Below, in pieces: positions 1 to 8,172 of a stretch of DNA of 64,000 nt. The stretch's first letter is position 1. Every line of letters starts with the position of its first letter. The notes under the pieces were generated by a model that was not told the DNA's origin, searched no databases, and was given only the letters and a program-made list of their open reading frames with translations. Origin of the DNA: Alphaproteobacteria bacterium (GTDB lineage Bacteria > Pseudomonadota > Alphaproteobacteria > Micavibrionales > Micavibrionaceae). Where the stretch lies: contig JAUHWR010000001.1 of assembly GCA_030427385.1 (NCBI GenBank), forward strand, positions 1,364,001 through 1,428,000. The letters run 5' to 3'. The translations under genes were made by a program, and so were the position numbers.

Positions 1-154
1 GCTTTGAAATGCCATAAAGCGTATCGCCCTCAGAGACTGTGTGTACGCCGGAGCTGCCCGCACCCGCACTTGCGCCATAAGTTGAGAGCGGCGCAGGTGA
101 TTGGGAGCACCCCGCACAAAGCAATAATAATAGAACAATCAAAAAACGCGCCAT
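1..154 (-). CDS. LysM-domain lipoprotein, NlpD-like murein hydrolase activator (partial, N-terminus only)
   Basis: This gene is absent from the ORF track because it runs off the window edge. Reading down from the ATG at 154 gives a hydrophobic signal (MARFLIVLLLLLCAGC) that ends in a near-lipobox, so a lipidated cysteine at residue 16 is likely, although Cys at -3 is unusual. A short low-complexity linker is followed by 'HTVSEGDTLYGIS', the opening of a LysM peptidoglycan-binding domain. Lipoproteins of this build next to pcm are normally NlpD/LppB family proteins with a C-terminal M23 (LytM) domain that activate septal amidases. That domain would lie outside the window, so the assignment rests on the LysM start and on the pcm neighbour 97 bases upstream. 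Confidence 0.72.
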   Translation of the reverse strand, partial: MARFLIVLLLLLCAGCSQSPAPLSTYGASAGAGSSGVHTVSEGDTLYGISK

Positions 155-250
155 GAAAATTTTCAGATCCTGAAATTACAATGAATAATTAAGCCCCAAT
201 AACAGACCATAAGAATAGCCTACACAATATATATCAAACTGACAAAAAAT

Positions 251-922
251 CTATTCTTGTGAGCGCGCAATATCGGGCAGGAGCGGCACAAAACGCACCG
301 GACAAATATCAGAAATAGAGTACGTATCATCAGAAAGTTTATGGTATTTTTTTAAGACCTGATCATCCGTATTATCCCCCACCGGACAGACCATGATACC
401 GCCAACATCCAACTGATCCAATAATTCTTGTGGTGGCTTCCCGCGCGCGGCGGCGGTCACGATGATACGTTGGAAGGGAGCCTGCGAAATGCCATTAATT
501 ATGGGCCACCCCTTCATGCCATCAGCGCAAATGGCTGTAATATTGCGTAATTTTAAATCCTCAAAGATTGCCTGTGCATTTTGCAATAAAGGCTTATGAC
601 GCTCAATCGTATAAAGACGGCGACAAAGTTTAGATAAAATGGCGGCCTGATAGCCTGAACCGGTCCCTATTTCAAGCACTTTATCACGGTCACTGATCTG
701 CATTGCTTCGGTCATGGTTGCCACAACAAATGGCTGTGAGATTGTCTGACCACGCCCAATAGGAAGAGCGATATCCTCATAAGCCTGATCCAACATTTCT
801 TGCGGCACAAAAACATCCCTTGGAATGCGCTCCATTGCTTTTAAGACATTCATATCCGATACACCTTTGCGGCGTAAATCCATGATTAAGCGGATAATTT
901 TACTATTCTGGATTGTTTCCAT
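251..922 (-). CDS. pcm: Protein-L-isoaspartate O-methyltransferase
   Basis: A cytosolic repair enzyme that transfers a methyl group from S-adenosylmethionine to L-isoaspartyl residues in damaged proteins. At 223 residues it is the usual length. The SAM-binding motif I reads 'VLEIGTGSGYQAA' at about residues 82-94, and the family-specific 'GRGQTISQPFVVA' segment lies just before it at about 57-69. The C-terminal half carries the Rossmann-type strands expected ('IIVTAAARGKPP', 'GGIMVCPVG'). The gene lies directly upstream of the nlpD-like gene, as in many proteobacteria. The surE gene often found beside pcm is missing and a phosphoesterase gene takes its place. Start at the ATG at 922. Confidence 0.95.
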   Translation of the reverse strand: METIQNSKIIRLIMDLRRKGVSDMNVLKAMERIPRDVFVPQEMLDQAYEDIALPIGRGQTISQPFVVATMTEAMQISDRDKVLEIGTGSGYQAAILSKLCRRLYTIERHKPLLQNAQAIFEDLKLRNITAICADGMKGWPIINGISQAPFQRIIVTAAARGKPPQELLDQLDVGGIMVCPVGDNTDDQVLKKYHKLSDDTYSISDICPVRFVPLLPDIARSQE

Positions 923-957
923 GCGTTACGACTAGCTTACTTTTTTAATATAATGCG

Positions 958-1728
958 TCATAAGTCGCGTAAAGAAAAGGAATGTTGCATGTCCTTTTTA
1001 AAATTTTCGCGGCGATCAAAGACGAAATGATCAATATTTACGCTTCGATTATTTATATTGATAACATTAAAGCCATTTTCTTCGCCGCGTAAACGAGAAG
1101 AAAGTGCCGTAGACGCGCTTATATAAATAGTTTTATCAATTTGCGTCACACTGGCATTATGCACATGCCCTGTTAAAACAAGATCAACCCCGATCTGGTC
1201 AATGGTTTTAATGAATTTCTCTGCGCCATATACTTTGACGGGAATACTTGCCACATCGCTTGTATGTACAGGGTGATGTAAAACACATATTTTTACATGA
1301 TCCCCCGCACATAGATTGCGCGACATTTTTTGTATTTGTTTTTCTGAAACTGCTCCATTTGCCCAATTCCAATGTGGTAAAATCGGGCGGGCACTATTAA
1401 TCCCCTGAATAGCAATATTATCCAGTTGTAAAAACGGATCCAAATCTTTTGCGATAAACCGCTTATAACCCTTGAATGGATCTGTAAATCTTTCAAAAAG
1501 ATTATATCGGGAAATATCATGATTGCCTGGAACACAAAAGACAGGGACGTGCAATCGTGCCATAAAGCTTTGCGCACTTATATATTCCTCTTCAGAAGCG
1601 ATCTGCGTAAAATCGCCGCTTATGATGACCAGATTAGGCGATAATTTATCAATGATGGATGATAAACTGTTAACCAATGCATCTGTTTCTGTACCAAAGT
1701 GAAGGTCTGATAGGTGTAATATCTTCAT
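958..1728 (-). CDS. Calcineurin-like metallophosphoesterase
   Basis: A 256-residue single-domain metallophosphoesterase. The metal-binding motifs appear in order: 'LSDLHFG' at 6-12, 'ISGDFT' at 36-41, 'GNHD' at 68-71, 'LHHP' at 150-153 and 'TGHVH' at 186-190. This set binds a dinuclear metal centre and hydrolyses phosphomonoesters or phosphodiesters. CpdA (cAMP phosphodiesterase) and UDP-diacylglucosamine hydrolases have similar motifs, and the substrate cannot be read from the sequence. The gene lies 18 bases downstream of a lipid kinase gene on the same strand, so a role in phospholipid or nucleotide turnover is possible. No signal peptide is seen, so it is probably cytosolic. Confidence 0.88.
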   Translation of the reverse strand: MKILHLSDLHFGTETDALVNSLSSIIDKLSPNLVIISGDFTQIASEEEYISAQSFMARLHVPVFCVPGNHDISRYNLFERFTDPFKGYKRFIAKDLDPFLQLDNIAIQGINSARPILPHWNWANGAVSEKQIQKMSRNLCAGDHVKICVLHHPVHTSDVASIPVKVYGAEKFIKTIDQIGVDLVLTGHVHNASVTQIDKTIYISASTALSSRLRGEENGFNVININNRSVNIDHFVFDRRENFKKDMQHSFSLRDL

Positions 1729-1746
1729 AATATAAAGTTATTATGT

Positions 1747-2655
1747 TTAGGCGTTACAGGGAACCAGTAATGGTAAACTTTTTGGCTCAATTTCAAATAT
1801 GACAGGCAGCTCCAATTTGTGATACTCGCCGTCTAACAATATATCCATGTGAGATTTGTTTGTATTTATCTCAATCTTTTTTGTCGCAAGCATGTTCAAA
1901 CCCTGCTGTTTATCCCATACTCCCGCTAACAAGGATGCCAATAATCTTAAACCTTCTACGTATCCTTGCGGATTAATCATGTAAATGCCCATTTGGCCAT
2001 CTTCTAATGATTTTGTCTGCAGGGGCGAGCCTATATGGACATGTTCGTCATAAAGATTATTTGATATGACACCGGCGCTTATCTCAACGAAACCTTCCGT
2101 GCCGTCATGACGAATACTGTAAATCTCCTTTTCATCATCATCGCTGATCTTATCAATAATGCGCCCGGCAAAAGACGCCCATTTAGATAGCGTTTCCGCC
2201 TCTCTGATAGCTTCACGTTCTTCAGCAAGTGCAATTGGCAACCCAAACATAGCGCCGCAAAGGAAGAAATCATCATTCACTTTTACAATATCTATCGTTT
2301 TAACCTTGCTTTTTTTATAATCCGATGCCGCCTGAGCCGGGTCTAAATTCATTCCGAGATTTCTAGCGACACTATTCATTGTCCCAAGCGGTAAAATGCC
2401 AAAAGGCTTTTGGTGTTTTTTAAATATTTTTGCTGCCGTTAAAATCGTACCATCGCCGCCGCCAATAATAATATTTGTATCAAAATCACTCTTAGCATAA
2501 CGCTGAAGCTCATCCAGAAACGCATCAGGCTCTAAAAAAATGAGGCTATCAAGTTTATTTATGAGAGCCTGCTTTAAATCAGCCTCTAACTTTTCACGGC
2601 CATATTTAATTACGCCGCCGGAAAGCTCATTTATCAAAACTGTAAAATTTGTCAT
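1747..2655 (-). CDS. Diacylglycerol kinase-type lipid kinase (DAGKc/YegS family)
   Basis: A 302-residue protein with the diacylglycerol kinase catalytic-domain signature. 'IIGGGDGTILTAA' at 63-75 is the nucleotide-binding glycine-rich loop, and 'GILPLGTMNSVARNLG' at 86-101 is the family hallmark. The C-terminal part forms the beta-sandwich typical of YegS/DgkB proteins, which phosphorylate diacylglycerol, phosphatidylglycerol or sphingoid lipids at the inner membrane. There is no membrane segment. It sits between serS and a phosphoesterase gene with short spacers and is likely in one transcription unit with them. The exact lipid substrate is unknown. Confidence 0.88.
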   Translation of the reverse strand: MTNFTVLINELSGGVIKYGREKLEADLKQALINKLDSLIFLEPDAFLDELQRYAKSDFDTNIIIGGGDGTILTAAKIFKKHQKPFGILPLGTMNSVARNLGMNLDPAQAASDYKKSKVKTIDIVKVNDDFFLCGAMFGLPIALAEEREAIREAETLSKWASFAGRIIDKISDDDEKEIYSIRHDGTEGFVEISAGVISNNLYDEHVHIGSPLQTKSLEDGQMGIYMINPQGYVEGLRLLASLLAGVWDKQQGLNMLATKKIEINTNKSHMDILLDGEYHKLELPVIFEIEPKSLPLLVPCNA

Positions 2656-2693
2656 GCATTACAAATGTTCGAAGTAAATAGTTAGTTCACTAT

Positions 2694-3974
2694 CTAGCAG
2701 GATAGTATTTTTTCCAACCCGCCCATATACGACTTCAAGACCTCAGGAACAAAAACCCCACCATCAGCCGGATCATAATAATTTTCCATGACCGCCACCA
2801 GAGCGCGACCAATCGCAAGCCCTGAACCATTTAAAGTGTGAACAAATTTTGTATCCTTCTCCCCTTTGGCGCGGCAACGTGCATTCATGCGGCGGGCTTG
2901 AAAATCCCAGCAATTTGAACAACTTGAAATTTCACGATAAGTTTCCTGTGACGGCACCCATACCTCAAGGTCGTAGGTTTTTGACGCACCGAAACCTGTA
3001 TCACCGGCGCATAGGACGATTGTCCTAAATGGTAATTCCAGTTTTTTCAGTAGATTTTCAGCGCATCCTGTCATGCGCTCATGCTCTTCGATTGATTTAT
3101 CCGGCGTTGTAACGCTGACCATTTCAACCTTATAGAATTGATGCTGGCGAATCATGCCGCGTGTATCCTTACCTGCGCTCCCGGCCTCTTTGCGAAAACA
3201 TGGTGTAAAGGCCGTATAACGACGCGGCAGGTCTTCTTCGTCGATTATTTCTTCTGCAACAATATTGGTTAAGGATACTTCTGAAGTTGGGATCAGCCAA
3301 TGATCCGTATCTGAAGATTTAAATAAGTCATCCGCAAATTTAGGAAGTTGATTAGTACCATATAACGCATCTGATTTTACCAATAACGGAGGAGAAACCT
3401 CAGTCAGGCCATGCTCGCTTGTATGGGTATCAAGGAAGAACTGCGCCAAAGCGCGTTCCATACGTGCCAAACCTGCATTTAAAATTACAAAACGGGAGCC
3501 GGACATTTTCGCGGCATTGGCAAAATCCATCATGCCTAATGCCTCACCGATATCGACATGATCTTTTGGAATAGAGTTCAAAGATTTTGGCGTACCGTAT
3601 TTACGAATCTCCACATTATGGTCTTCATCCGGCCCGTCCGGCACGTCTTCTGCCAGAATATTTGGTATTCCTGATAACTTTGTTTTAACTGCCTCATCCG
3701 CAATTTTTTGTTGTTCCTCTAACTTTGCAATTTTATCTTTCAGGCTGGAAACCTCTGCCATGATCGCATCGGCATCACCGCCGGCTGATTTGATTTTGCC
3801 AATCTCTTTAGACTTTTCATTCCGCGCCGCTAATAATTCTTGTAATTCAGTTTGTAAGCCGCGGTTAGCCTCATCAAGCGCTAGTATTTCTGACGATTGC
3901 GCCGACAATCCGCGCCGCGCCCAATTTTTATCAAATTGTTCGGGGTTTTTACGAATGGCGCGCAGATCAAACAT
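2694..3974 (-). CDS. serS: Seryl-tRNA synthetase
   Basis: A class II aminoacyl-tRNA synthetase that charges tRNA-Ser, and tRNA-Sec where present. At 426 residues it is full length. The first 110 residues form the long antiparallel coiled coil that grips the tRNA long arm, rich in K, E and L. The catalytic core shows motif 2 ('[18 protein letters not shown]') and motif 3 ('[19 protein letters not shown]'), plus the serine-site segment '[16 protein letters not shown]'. Start at the ATG at 3974. It is the first gene of the minus-strand run serS, lipid kinase, phosphoesterase, pcm, nlpD-like. Confidence 0.97.
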   Translation of the reverse strand: MFDLRAIRKNPEQFDKNWARRGLSAQSSEILALDEANRGLQTELQELLAARNEKSKEIGKIKSAGGDADAIMAEVSSLKDKIAKLEEQQKIADEAVKTKLSGIPNILAEDVPDGPDEDHNVEIRKYGTPKSLNSIPKDHVDIGEALGMMDFANAAKMSGSRFVILNAGLARMERALAQFFLDTHTSEHGLTEVSPPLLVKSDALYGTNQLPKFADDLFKSSDTDHWLIPTSEVSLTNIVAEEIIDEEDLPRRYTAFTPCFRKEAGSAGKDTRGMIRQHQFYKVEMVSVTTPDKSIEEHERMTGCAENLLKKLELPFRTIVLCAGDTGFGASKTYDLEVWVPSQETYREISSCSNCWDFQARRMNARCRAKGEKDTKFVHTLNGSGLAIGRALVAVMENYYDPADGGVFVPEVLKSYMGGLEKILSC

Positions 3975-4168
3975 GTCATAACTTTCTTTTTATTTTGTAA
4001 TTTTCATGTATAAACCAAACAAAAATAAAGGTCTACAGAGAGAGTTTGTCTAATGAGCTTATTACCAATAATATTAGTGACGGCGGATCAAACTGATATA
4101 ACGAAAAGATAATACCGAGTTCCTTGTGATCGATGCTCTGGTATATGCATATAAGAAGCTCACGCCGC

Positions 4169-4184
4169 GTGCTCTAAAGAGCAC
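4169..4184. promoter_or_regulatory. Perfect 7-bp inverted repeat in the serS / amidohydrolase intergenic region
   Basis: GTGCTCT-AA-AGAGCAC lies in the 279-base region between the divergent serS and amidohydrolase genes, about 70 bases before the latter. There is no following T-run, so it is more likely an operator or a short mRNA hairpin than a terminator. The rest of the region shows no other clear element. Confidence 0.3.
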
Positions 4185-4253
4185 TCAAACCTTAATATGT
4201 CATATTGAAAATTATCTCTGTGCAGGTATGTTAAATGTGTTAAGAGAAATAGA

Positions 4254-5171
4254 ATGTCCAAAATAAAGGGACAATGCGACTATCCTATGTTTAGAGATCA
4301 CAATATAAATATTCACAAACAAGACAATGTCTTTACACTATTTTCTCCGCAAAATGCTTTGCCGCTGCTAATTGACAGCCCCCATAGCGGGCGTCGATAT
4401 CCTGCTGATTTCAATTATGCCTGCGATCAAGGTATCTTACAACAAACCGAAGATAACCATTTAGATATATTGCTTGAAAACGCAGTAAATTACGGCGCAA
4501 CCTTTCTTCAATGTGAATTTCCACGTTGTTACATTGATGTCAACCGTGCAGAGGACGATATAGACGCTGCTTTGATGGCACAGTCAGATGAGAAATATGA
4601 TCTTAACCCGACATCGCGCTCCAATGCAGGTTACGGTTTGGTTCGTCGATTGGTGCGCCCTGGGCTCCCCCTTTATAATCGCTTATTGTCTTATGATGAA
4701 ATACAACATCGATTGCAGCATTATTATTTAAGCTATCACAATATCTTGCAGCAAAAACTTGATGAATTACATTATAATTTTGGACAGGTATGGTACCTCA
4801 ATATGCACTCTATGCCTGCAAGCTCGGCGCATAGTGAAGATGGGCATCCGGTTGATTTTGTTCTGGGTGATCGTCATGGCACAACCTGTCGGCGTGATTT
4901 CTTAATTGAAATAAAAAACTTTTTAGAACAAGCCGGCTATCGTGTTTCAATTAATGATCCCTATAAGGGCGTCGAGCTTATCCGCCGTCACGGACGCCCA
5001 GAAAGCGCAAAACATGCCTTACAATTTGAGATCAATAAAAACCTTTATTGGAATGAAATCACACAAGAATTCCTGCCTTCTTTCAGTCGCCTGCAAAATT
5101 TGTTAAATAATATGATCGAACATATTTCTACTTATATTGAAAAAGAACTTGTGCTTAAGGCGGCAGACTGA
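4254..5171 (+). CDS. N-formylglutamate amidohydrolase family protein (paralogue 1)
   Basis: A 305-residue protein of the N-formylglutamate amidohydrolase (HutG/FGase) family, which hydrolyses N-formyl-L-glutamate and related N-acylated compounds. The family opening 'LLIDSPHSGRRYP' appears at about residues 38-50. Further zinc or active-site regions follow: 'PRCYIDVNRAEDDID', 'NMHSMPASS', 'VDFVLGDRHGTTC' and the late 'ELIRRHGRPE...LQFEIN' block. No hut genes are nearby, so histidine degradation is not implied, and many family members in alphaproteobacteria are of unknown substrate. The ATG at 4254 follows an AGAGAAA stretch, and an internal ATG at 4287 is an alternative start. A second paralogue lies 18 bases downstream. 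Confidence 0.85.
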   Translation: MSKIKGQCDYPMFRDHNINIHKQDNVFTLFSPQNALPLLIDSPHSGRRYPADFNYACDQGILQQTEDNHLDILLENAVNYGATFLQCEFPRCYIDVNRAEDDIDAALMAQSDEKYDLNPTSRSNAGYGLVRRLVRPGLPLYNRLLSYDEIQHRLQHYYLSYHNILQQKLDELHYNFGQVWYLNMHSMPASSAHSEDGHPVDFVLGDRHGTTCRRDFLIEIKNFLEQAGYRVSINDPYKGVELIRRHGRPESAKHALQFEINKNLYWNEITQEFLPSFSRLQNLLNNMIEHISTYIEKELVLKAAD

Positions 5172-5189
5172 GTATAGACTATAGGTCAG

Positions 5190-6122
5190 ATGATTATAGA
5201 AGAACATCCCGCCTATTATTACATACGTCCCGACGTTATTTCTGCGCCGATCCTGTTCGAAAGCCCGCACGATTTTCCAAAATTACCAACTGCCTTCCAG
5301 CAGGCTTGTGATGATGTTCACCTTGGACGCCAAGTCGACTACCATATCGGTGATTTATTTTCTTTTGTCCTAAAAATGGGCATGCCGCTTCTACGCTCTC
5401 GCATTCATAGAGGCGCAATGATTGACTTTAATCGCGGCCTTGGCTCTGTTCACCCGAATTTTATACGCGGCGAGTTGACGAAACTAAACCCGAATCCTGA
5501 TAGCAAGTACGCCCAAATGGGCTTAGGGCTGGTGCGAACACACGCCTATTTTGGCAATGAAAACATTCGTATAAGACCAGACAATCCAACAGAAAAAGAG
5601 ATTTTAAATAAAATTTCTACTTATTGGCAGCCTTATCATCAGAAAATTCATGATGAAAGCACTGCGCTTCTTAATCATTTCGGGCGGCGCTTTCATATCT
5701 CCTGCCATTCTTTTCCGATGGAGTTTATGCAGGAAAAAGAAGATCTTTTGCACGCCGATGTTATTATCGGAACGCGCAAAGGTAAAACGGCCAGCCCGGA
5801 ATTTACCGCCTATGTAGCACAAGCTTTTCGTGATGAAGGTATGAGCGTTATTGTTGATGAAGTTTTAAGCGGCGCGGAATGCGTACGCCAACATGGGCAT
5901 CCTGAATTCGGGCTGGAAAGCCTGCAACTTGAAATGACCCGTGAAAATATGATGTGCAATTATACATTTGAAAAAAATGAGTCCTATAACAAAACACAGA
6001 TTGCCCTGATGCACGTTGTTGAAAAAATCAAGAGCTATGCACTGTCTCAAACACATCTGTCCACGTTGTCATCAGCGCACGATCCAAATCTGACATCGCA
6101 ATATCTCGTCCCAGCTCTTTAA
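5190..6122 (+). CDS. N-formylglutamate amidohydrolase family protein (paralogue 2)
   Basis: A 310-residue second copy of the same fold, clearly diverged from its neighbour. It has '[13 protein letters not shown]' in place of SPHSGRRYP, then '[12 protein letters not shown]', '[10 protein letters not shown]', '[17 protein letters not shown]' and '[19 protein letters not shown]'. The pair is probably co-transcribed (18-base gap) and may have split substrates. Its last 20 or so codons extend beyond the end of paralogue 1 by rough alignment and run antisense over the 3' end of lipB (6028-6122), which is notable. The loss of the SG pair in the opening motif suggests a different ligand. Cytosolic, no signal peptide. 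Confidence 0.82.
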   Translation: MIIEEHPAYYYIRPDVISAPILFESPHDFPKLPTAFQQACDDVHLGRQVDYHIGDLFSFVLKMGMPLLRSRIHRGAMIDFNRGLGSVHPNFIRGELTKLNPNPDSKYAQMGLGLVRTHAYFGNENIRIRPDNPTEKEILNKISTYWQPYHQKIHDESTALLNHFGRRFHISCHSFPMEFMQEKEDLLHADVIIGTRKGKTASPEFTAYVAQAFRDEGMSVIVDEVLSGAECVRQHGHPEFGLESLQLEMTRENMMCNYTFEKNESYNKTQIALMHVVEKIKSYALSQTHLSTLSSAHDPNLTSQYLVPAL

Positions 6123-6669
6123 CTATTGATGTTACCCCGTAATCGGAAATACCGCAGGGTACGATCCCCTCGAAATGTGACAAATCCGGATCTAGATTAA
6201 TTGAAATCCCATGATACGTGGCCCAATGACGAATACGCACCCCAATGGCAGCTATTTTACGCTCTTCTCCATCCGCGCCCTTTACCCAAATACCTATGCG
6301 TCCCGCTCGGCGCTCTCCGCGAATTGAAAACTTCGACAAGGTTTGAATAATCCATTCCTCTAATTGCCAAACATATTTTTTAATATCAGGTTCCTTCTGC
6401 CTTTGCTTTAGATCTAGCATGATATAGGCGACGCGCTGCCCCGGGCCGTGATACGTATATTCCCCGCCGCGCCCAGTCTCGAACACCGGAAACTGAGGGT
6501 TACGCAAATCCTTTACTTTCGCACTGGTTCCGGCCGTATATAACGGGGGATGCACGACAAACCATACACATTCTTGCGCCTCGTCATTACGAATCGCCGC
6601 AACGCGCTTTTCCATGAAAGACACGGCGTCTTCATAATCTACCAACCCATGTGTTTCTTTAAATTCCAT
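6028..6669 (-). CDS. lipB: Octanoyl-[acyl-carrier-protein]:protein N-octanoyltransferase
   Basis: LipB moves octanoate from acyl carrier protein to the lipoyl domains of 2-oxoacid dehydrogenases and GcvH, the first step of lipoate synthesis. Family motifs are '[22 protein letters not shown]', '[19 protein letters not shown]' with the conserved lysine/histidine region, and '[14 protein letters not shown]'. The cysteine and lysine of the active site (PCGI; 'ERKIAAIGV') are present. The ORF track starts at 6726, but the ATG at 6669 (MEFKETHG) has a GGAAAG ribosome site and gives the usual 213 residues. The 3' end overlaps the convergent amidohydrolase gene by 95 bases. Confidence 0.95.
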   Translation of the reverse strand: MEFKETHGLVDYEDAVSFMEKRVAAIRNDEAQECVWFVVHPPLYTAGTSAKVKDLRNPQFPVFETGRGGEYTYHGPGQRVAYIMLDLKQRQKEPDIKKYVWQLEEWIIQTLSKFSIRGERRAGRIGIWVKGADGEERKIAAIGVRIRHWATYHGISINLDPDLSHFEGIVPCGISDYGVTSIVKELGRDIAMSDLDRALMTTWTDVFETVHSS

Positions 6670-6732
6670 ATACTTTCCAAATCGCCTTTCAAAAATTTGC
6701 CATTTATAGTACAAAATTGCTATCATTTAATT

Positions 6733-7134
6733 ATGGGATATGGAAATAGAAGTGGTGGGGATGATATCGAGATTTTGGGGAAAATTTCTAAAATCATGCC
6801 CTCTCCCAGCGGCGGAAAAAGATTAGAAGTTGAAGCGACATTCAAACCTAAAATAGAAGTAGAGCAAACTCACTTGCCTGCATTCTTGCAACGTTCCTCT
6901 TCTCACAAAAACTCTGATCAACCTCAAAAAATTAATATTGACATGAATAGCGCAGAAGCAGGCAAGTTAAAAGAAAATGACGAAATCCGTGCTCGCATTC
7001 AAGAAAAATATAAAAGCAACCGCTTTGGCGGCGGACGAAGTGGATTTAGCAATATTTACACGCATATTGAAACCTTGCAAAGCTCCCCCGGCTCCACAAA
7101 AGGCGGTGGGCCATGGAATCGATTTAAATCTTAA
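6733..7134 (+). CDS. Hypothetical protein (133 aa)
   Basis: I do not recognise this protein. The ORF track begins at 6550 inside lipB in the antisense direction, but the plausible start is the ATG at 6733 (MGYGNRSGGDDIEIL), just upstream of the divergent lipB start, giving 133 residues. It is hydrophilic, rich in S, G, K and Q, without signal peptide or membrane helix, and its C-terminal third is Gly/Ser/Arg-rich. It could be a disordered regulatory protein. It is followed by tRNA-Leu and has no obvious partner. A weak ribosome site makes the start uncertain. Confidence 0.5.
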   Translation: MGYGNRSGGDDIEILGKISKIMPSPSGGKRLEVEATFKPKIEVEQTHLPAFLQRSSSHKNSDQPQKINIDMNSAEAGKLKENDEIRARIQEKYKSNRFGGGRSGFSNIYTHIETLQSSPGSTKGGGPWNRFKS

Positions 7135-7197
7135 CACCTCATTTCCACACTTGAATTATTTCATACGGTCTGTTATTGAGATACCATCCTCAAATAT

Positions 7198-7285
7198 GCG
7201 ACCGTGGCGGAATTGGTAGACGCGCAGCGTTGAGGTCGCTGTGGGAGATAATCCCGTGAAGGTTCAAGTCCTTTCGGTCGCACCA
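7198..7285 (+). tRNA. tRNA-Leu (anticodon GAG)
   Basis: An 88-base cloverleaf with a long variable arm. The acceptor stem GCGACCG pairs with CGGTCGC and is followed by discriminator A and an encoded CCA (7283-7285). The anticodon stem CAGCG/CGCTG encloses TTGAGGT, so the anticodon GAG lies at 7232-7234 and reads CUC/CUU. The T-arm GGTTCAAGTCC is intact. No integrase or duplicated 3' tRNA end is seen nearby. Confidence 0.96.
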
Positions 7286-7343
7286 ATTAATTTAGGAAAT
7301 ATACATTTAGACCTTATATGTTAAGACATAAACGAAGATCATC

Positions 7344-8063
7344 ATGCGTAAAATCAAAAATGTTCTAAAATTTAAACTTTTACCTAAAAGAACCTATCTC
7401 GCCATAAGCGCTAATAAAAAATACAAGCGCGCCGTTAAAAAAGGTGAAATCGAATTACATTTACTGCCATTTTTAGTTAATCCAAATAAAATATCTATAG
7501 ATATTGGTGCAAATACAGGATTATACACGCATTTTCTTTCTAAAATTAGTCGTGAAGTCTATGCTTTTGAACCACATAAAATATTGGCCGGTTTTTTAGA
7601 AAAAGCCGCAGCTTCAAATGTGCGGGTAATTAATTGCGGTGTGTCAGATAGTTGCGGCATAAAAACTTTTTATACGCCTTTAATTAACGGCGAAAAATCG
7701 CTAAACATTGCCAGCATTGAAAAGGAAAATGTTGCAGAATTTGAGTATGTTGAAGATACATTAGAAACCAAAACCATAGACCATTTTAATCTTAAAGATG
7801 TAGGTTTTGTAAAAATTGATGTTGAAGGTCATGAGATGGAAGTTCTGAACGGCGCCGAAAAAACAATTAAAGCATGCCACCCAATCATGTTAATTGAAAT
7901 CCTTGATGCACCTCAATCACTGGATATACACCCTGTTATCCAATTAATGCAGACTTACAAATATCAAGTATTTGACTTACAAGACAATATTTTACGGATC
8001 ATCAATTTAAAGCAACCTTATACGGGCACTAATCGGAATTTTCTATTTCTCCCTCAATCGTAA
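7344..8063 (+). CDS. FkbM family SAM-dependent methyltransferase
   Basis: A 239-residue methyltransferase of the FkbM (Methyltransf_21) family. Motif I is 'ISIDIGANTGLYTHFLSK' at about 50-67, the acidic loop after strand 2 is 'VYAFEPH', and the family signature 'GFVKIDVEGHEMEVLNGA' appears at about 153-170. These enzymes O-methylate sugars, polyketides or lipids and are common in surface polysaccharide loci. Here no glycosyltransferases are adjacent, so the target is unknown. It begins 58 bases after tRNA-Leu. Cytosolic, with a basic N-terminus (about 30 residues rich in K and R). Confidence 0.85.
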   Translation: MRKIKNVLKFKLLPKRTYLAISANKKYKRAVKKGEIELHLLPFLVNPNKISIDIGANTGLYTHFLSKISREVYAFEPHKILAGFLEKAAASNVRVINCGVSDSCGIKTFYTPLINGEKSLNIASIEKENVAEFEYVEDTLETKTIDHFNLKDVGFVKIDVEGHEMEVLNGAEKTIKACHPIMLIEILDAPQSLDIHPVIQLMQTYKYQVFDLQDNILRIINLKQPYTGTNRNFLFLPQS

Positions 8064-8172
8064 CCATAACATCGTATATATACCGCATCGCAATACATCA
8101 TAGGGTTGTGAATTGCTGCGCCCTCTGTTACATCAGATTAAGACCTTATTCTAACAACTTTCATTGAGACAC

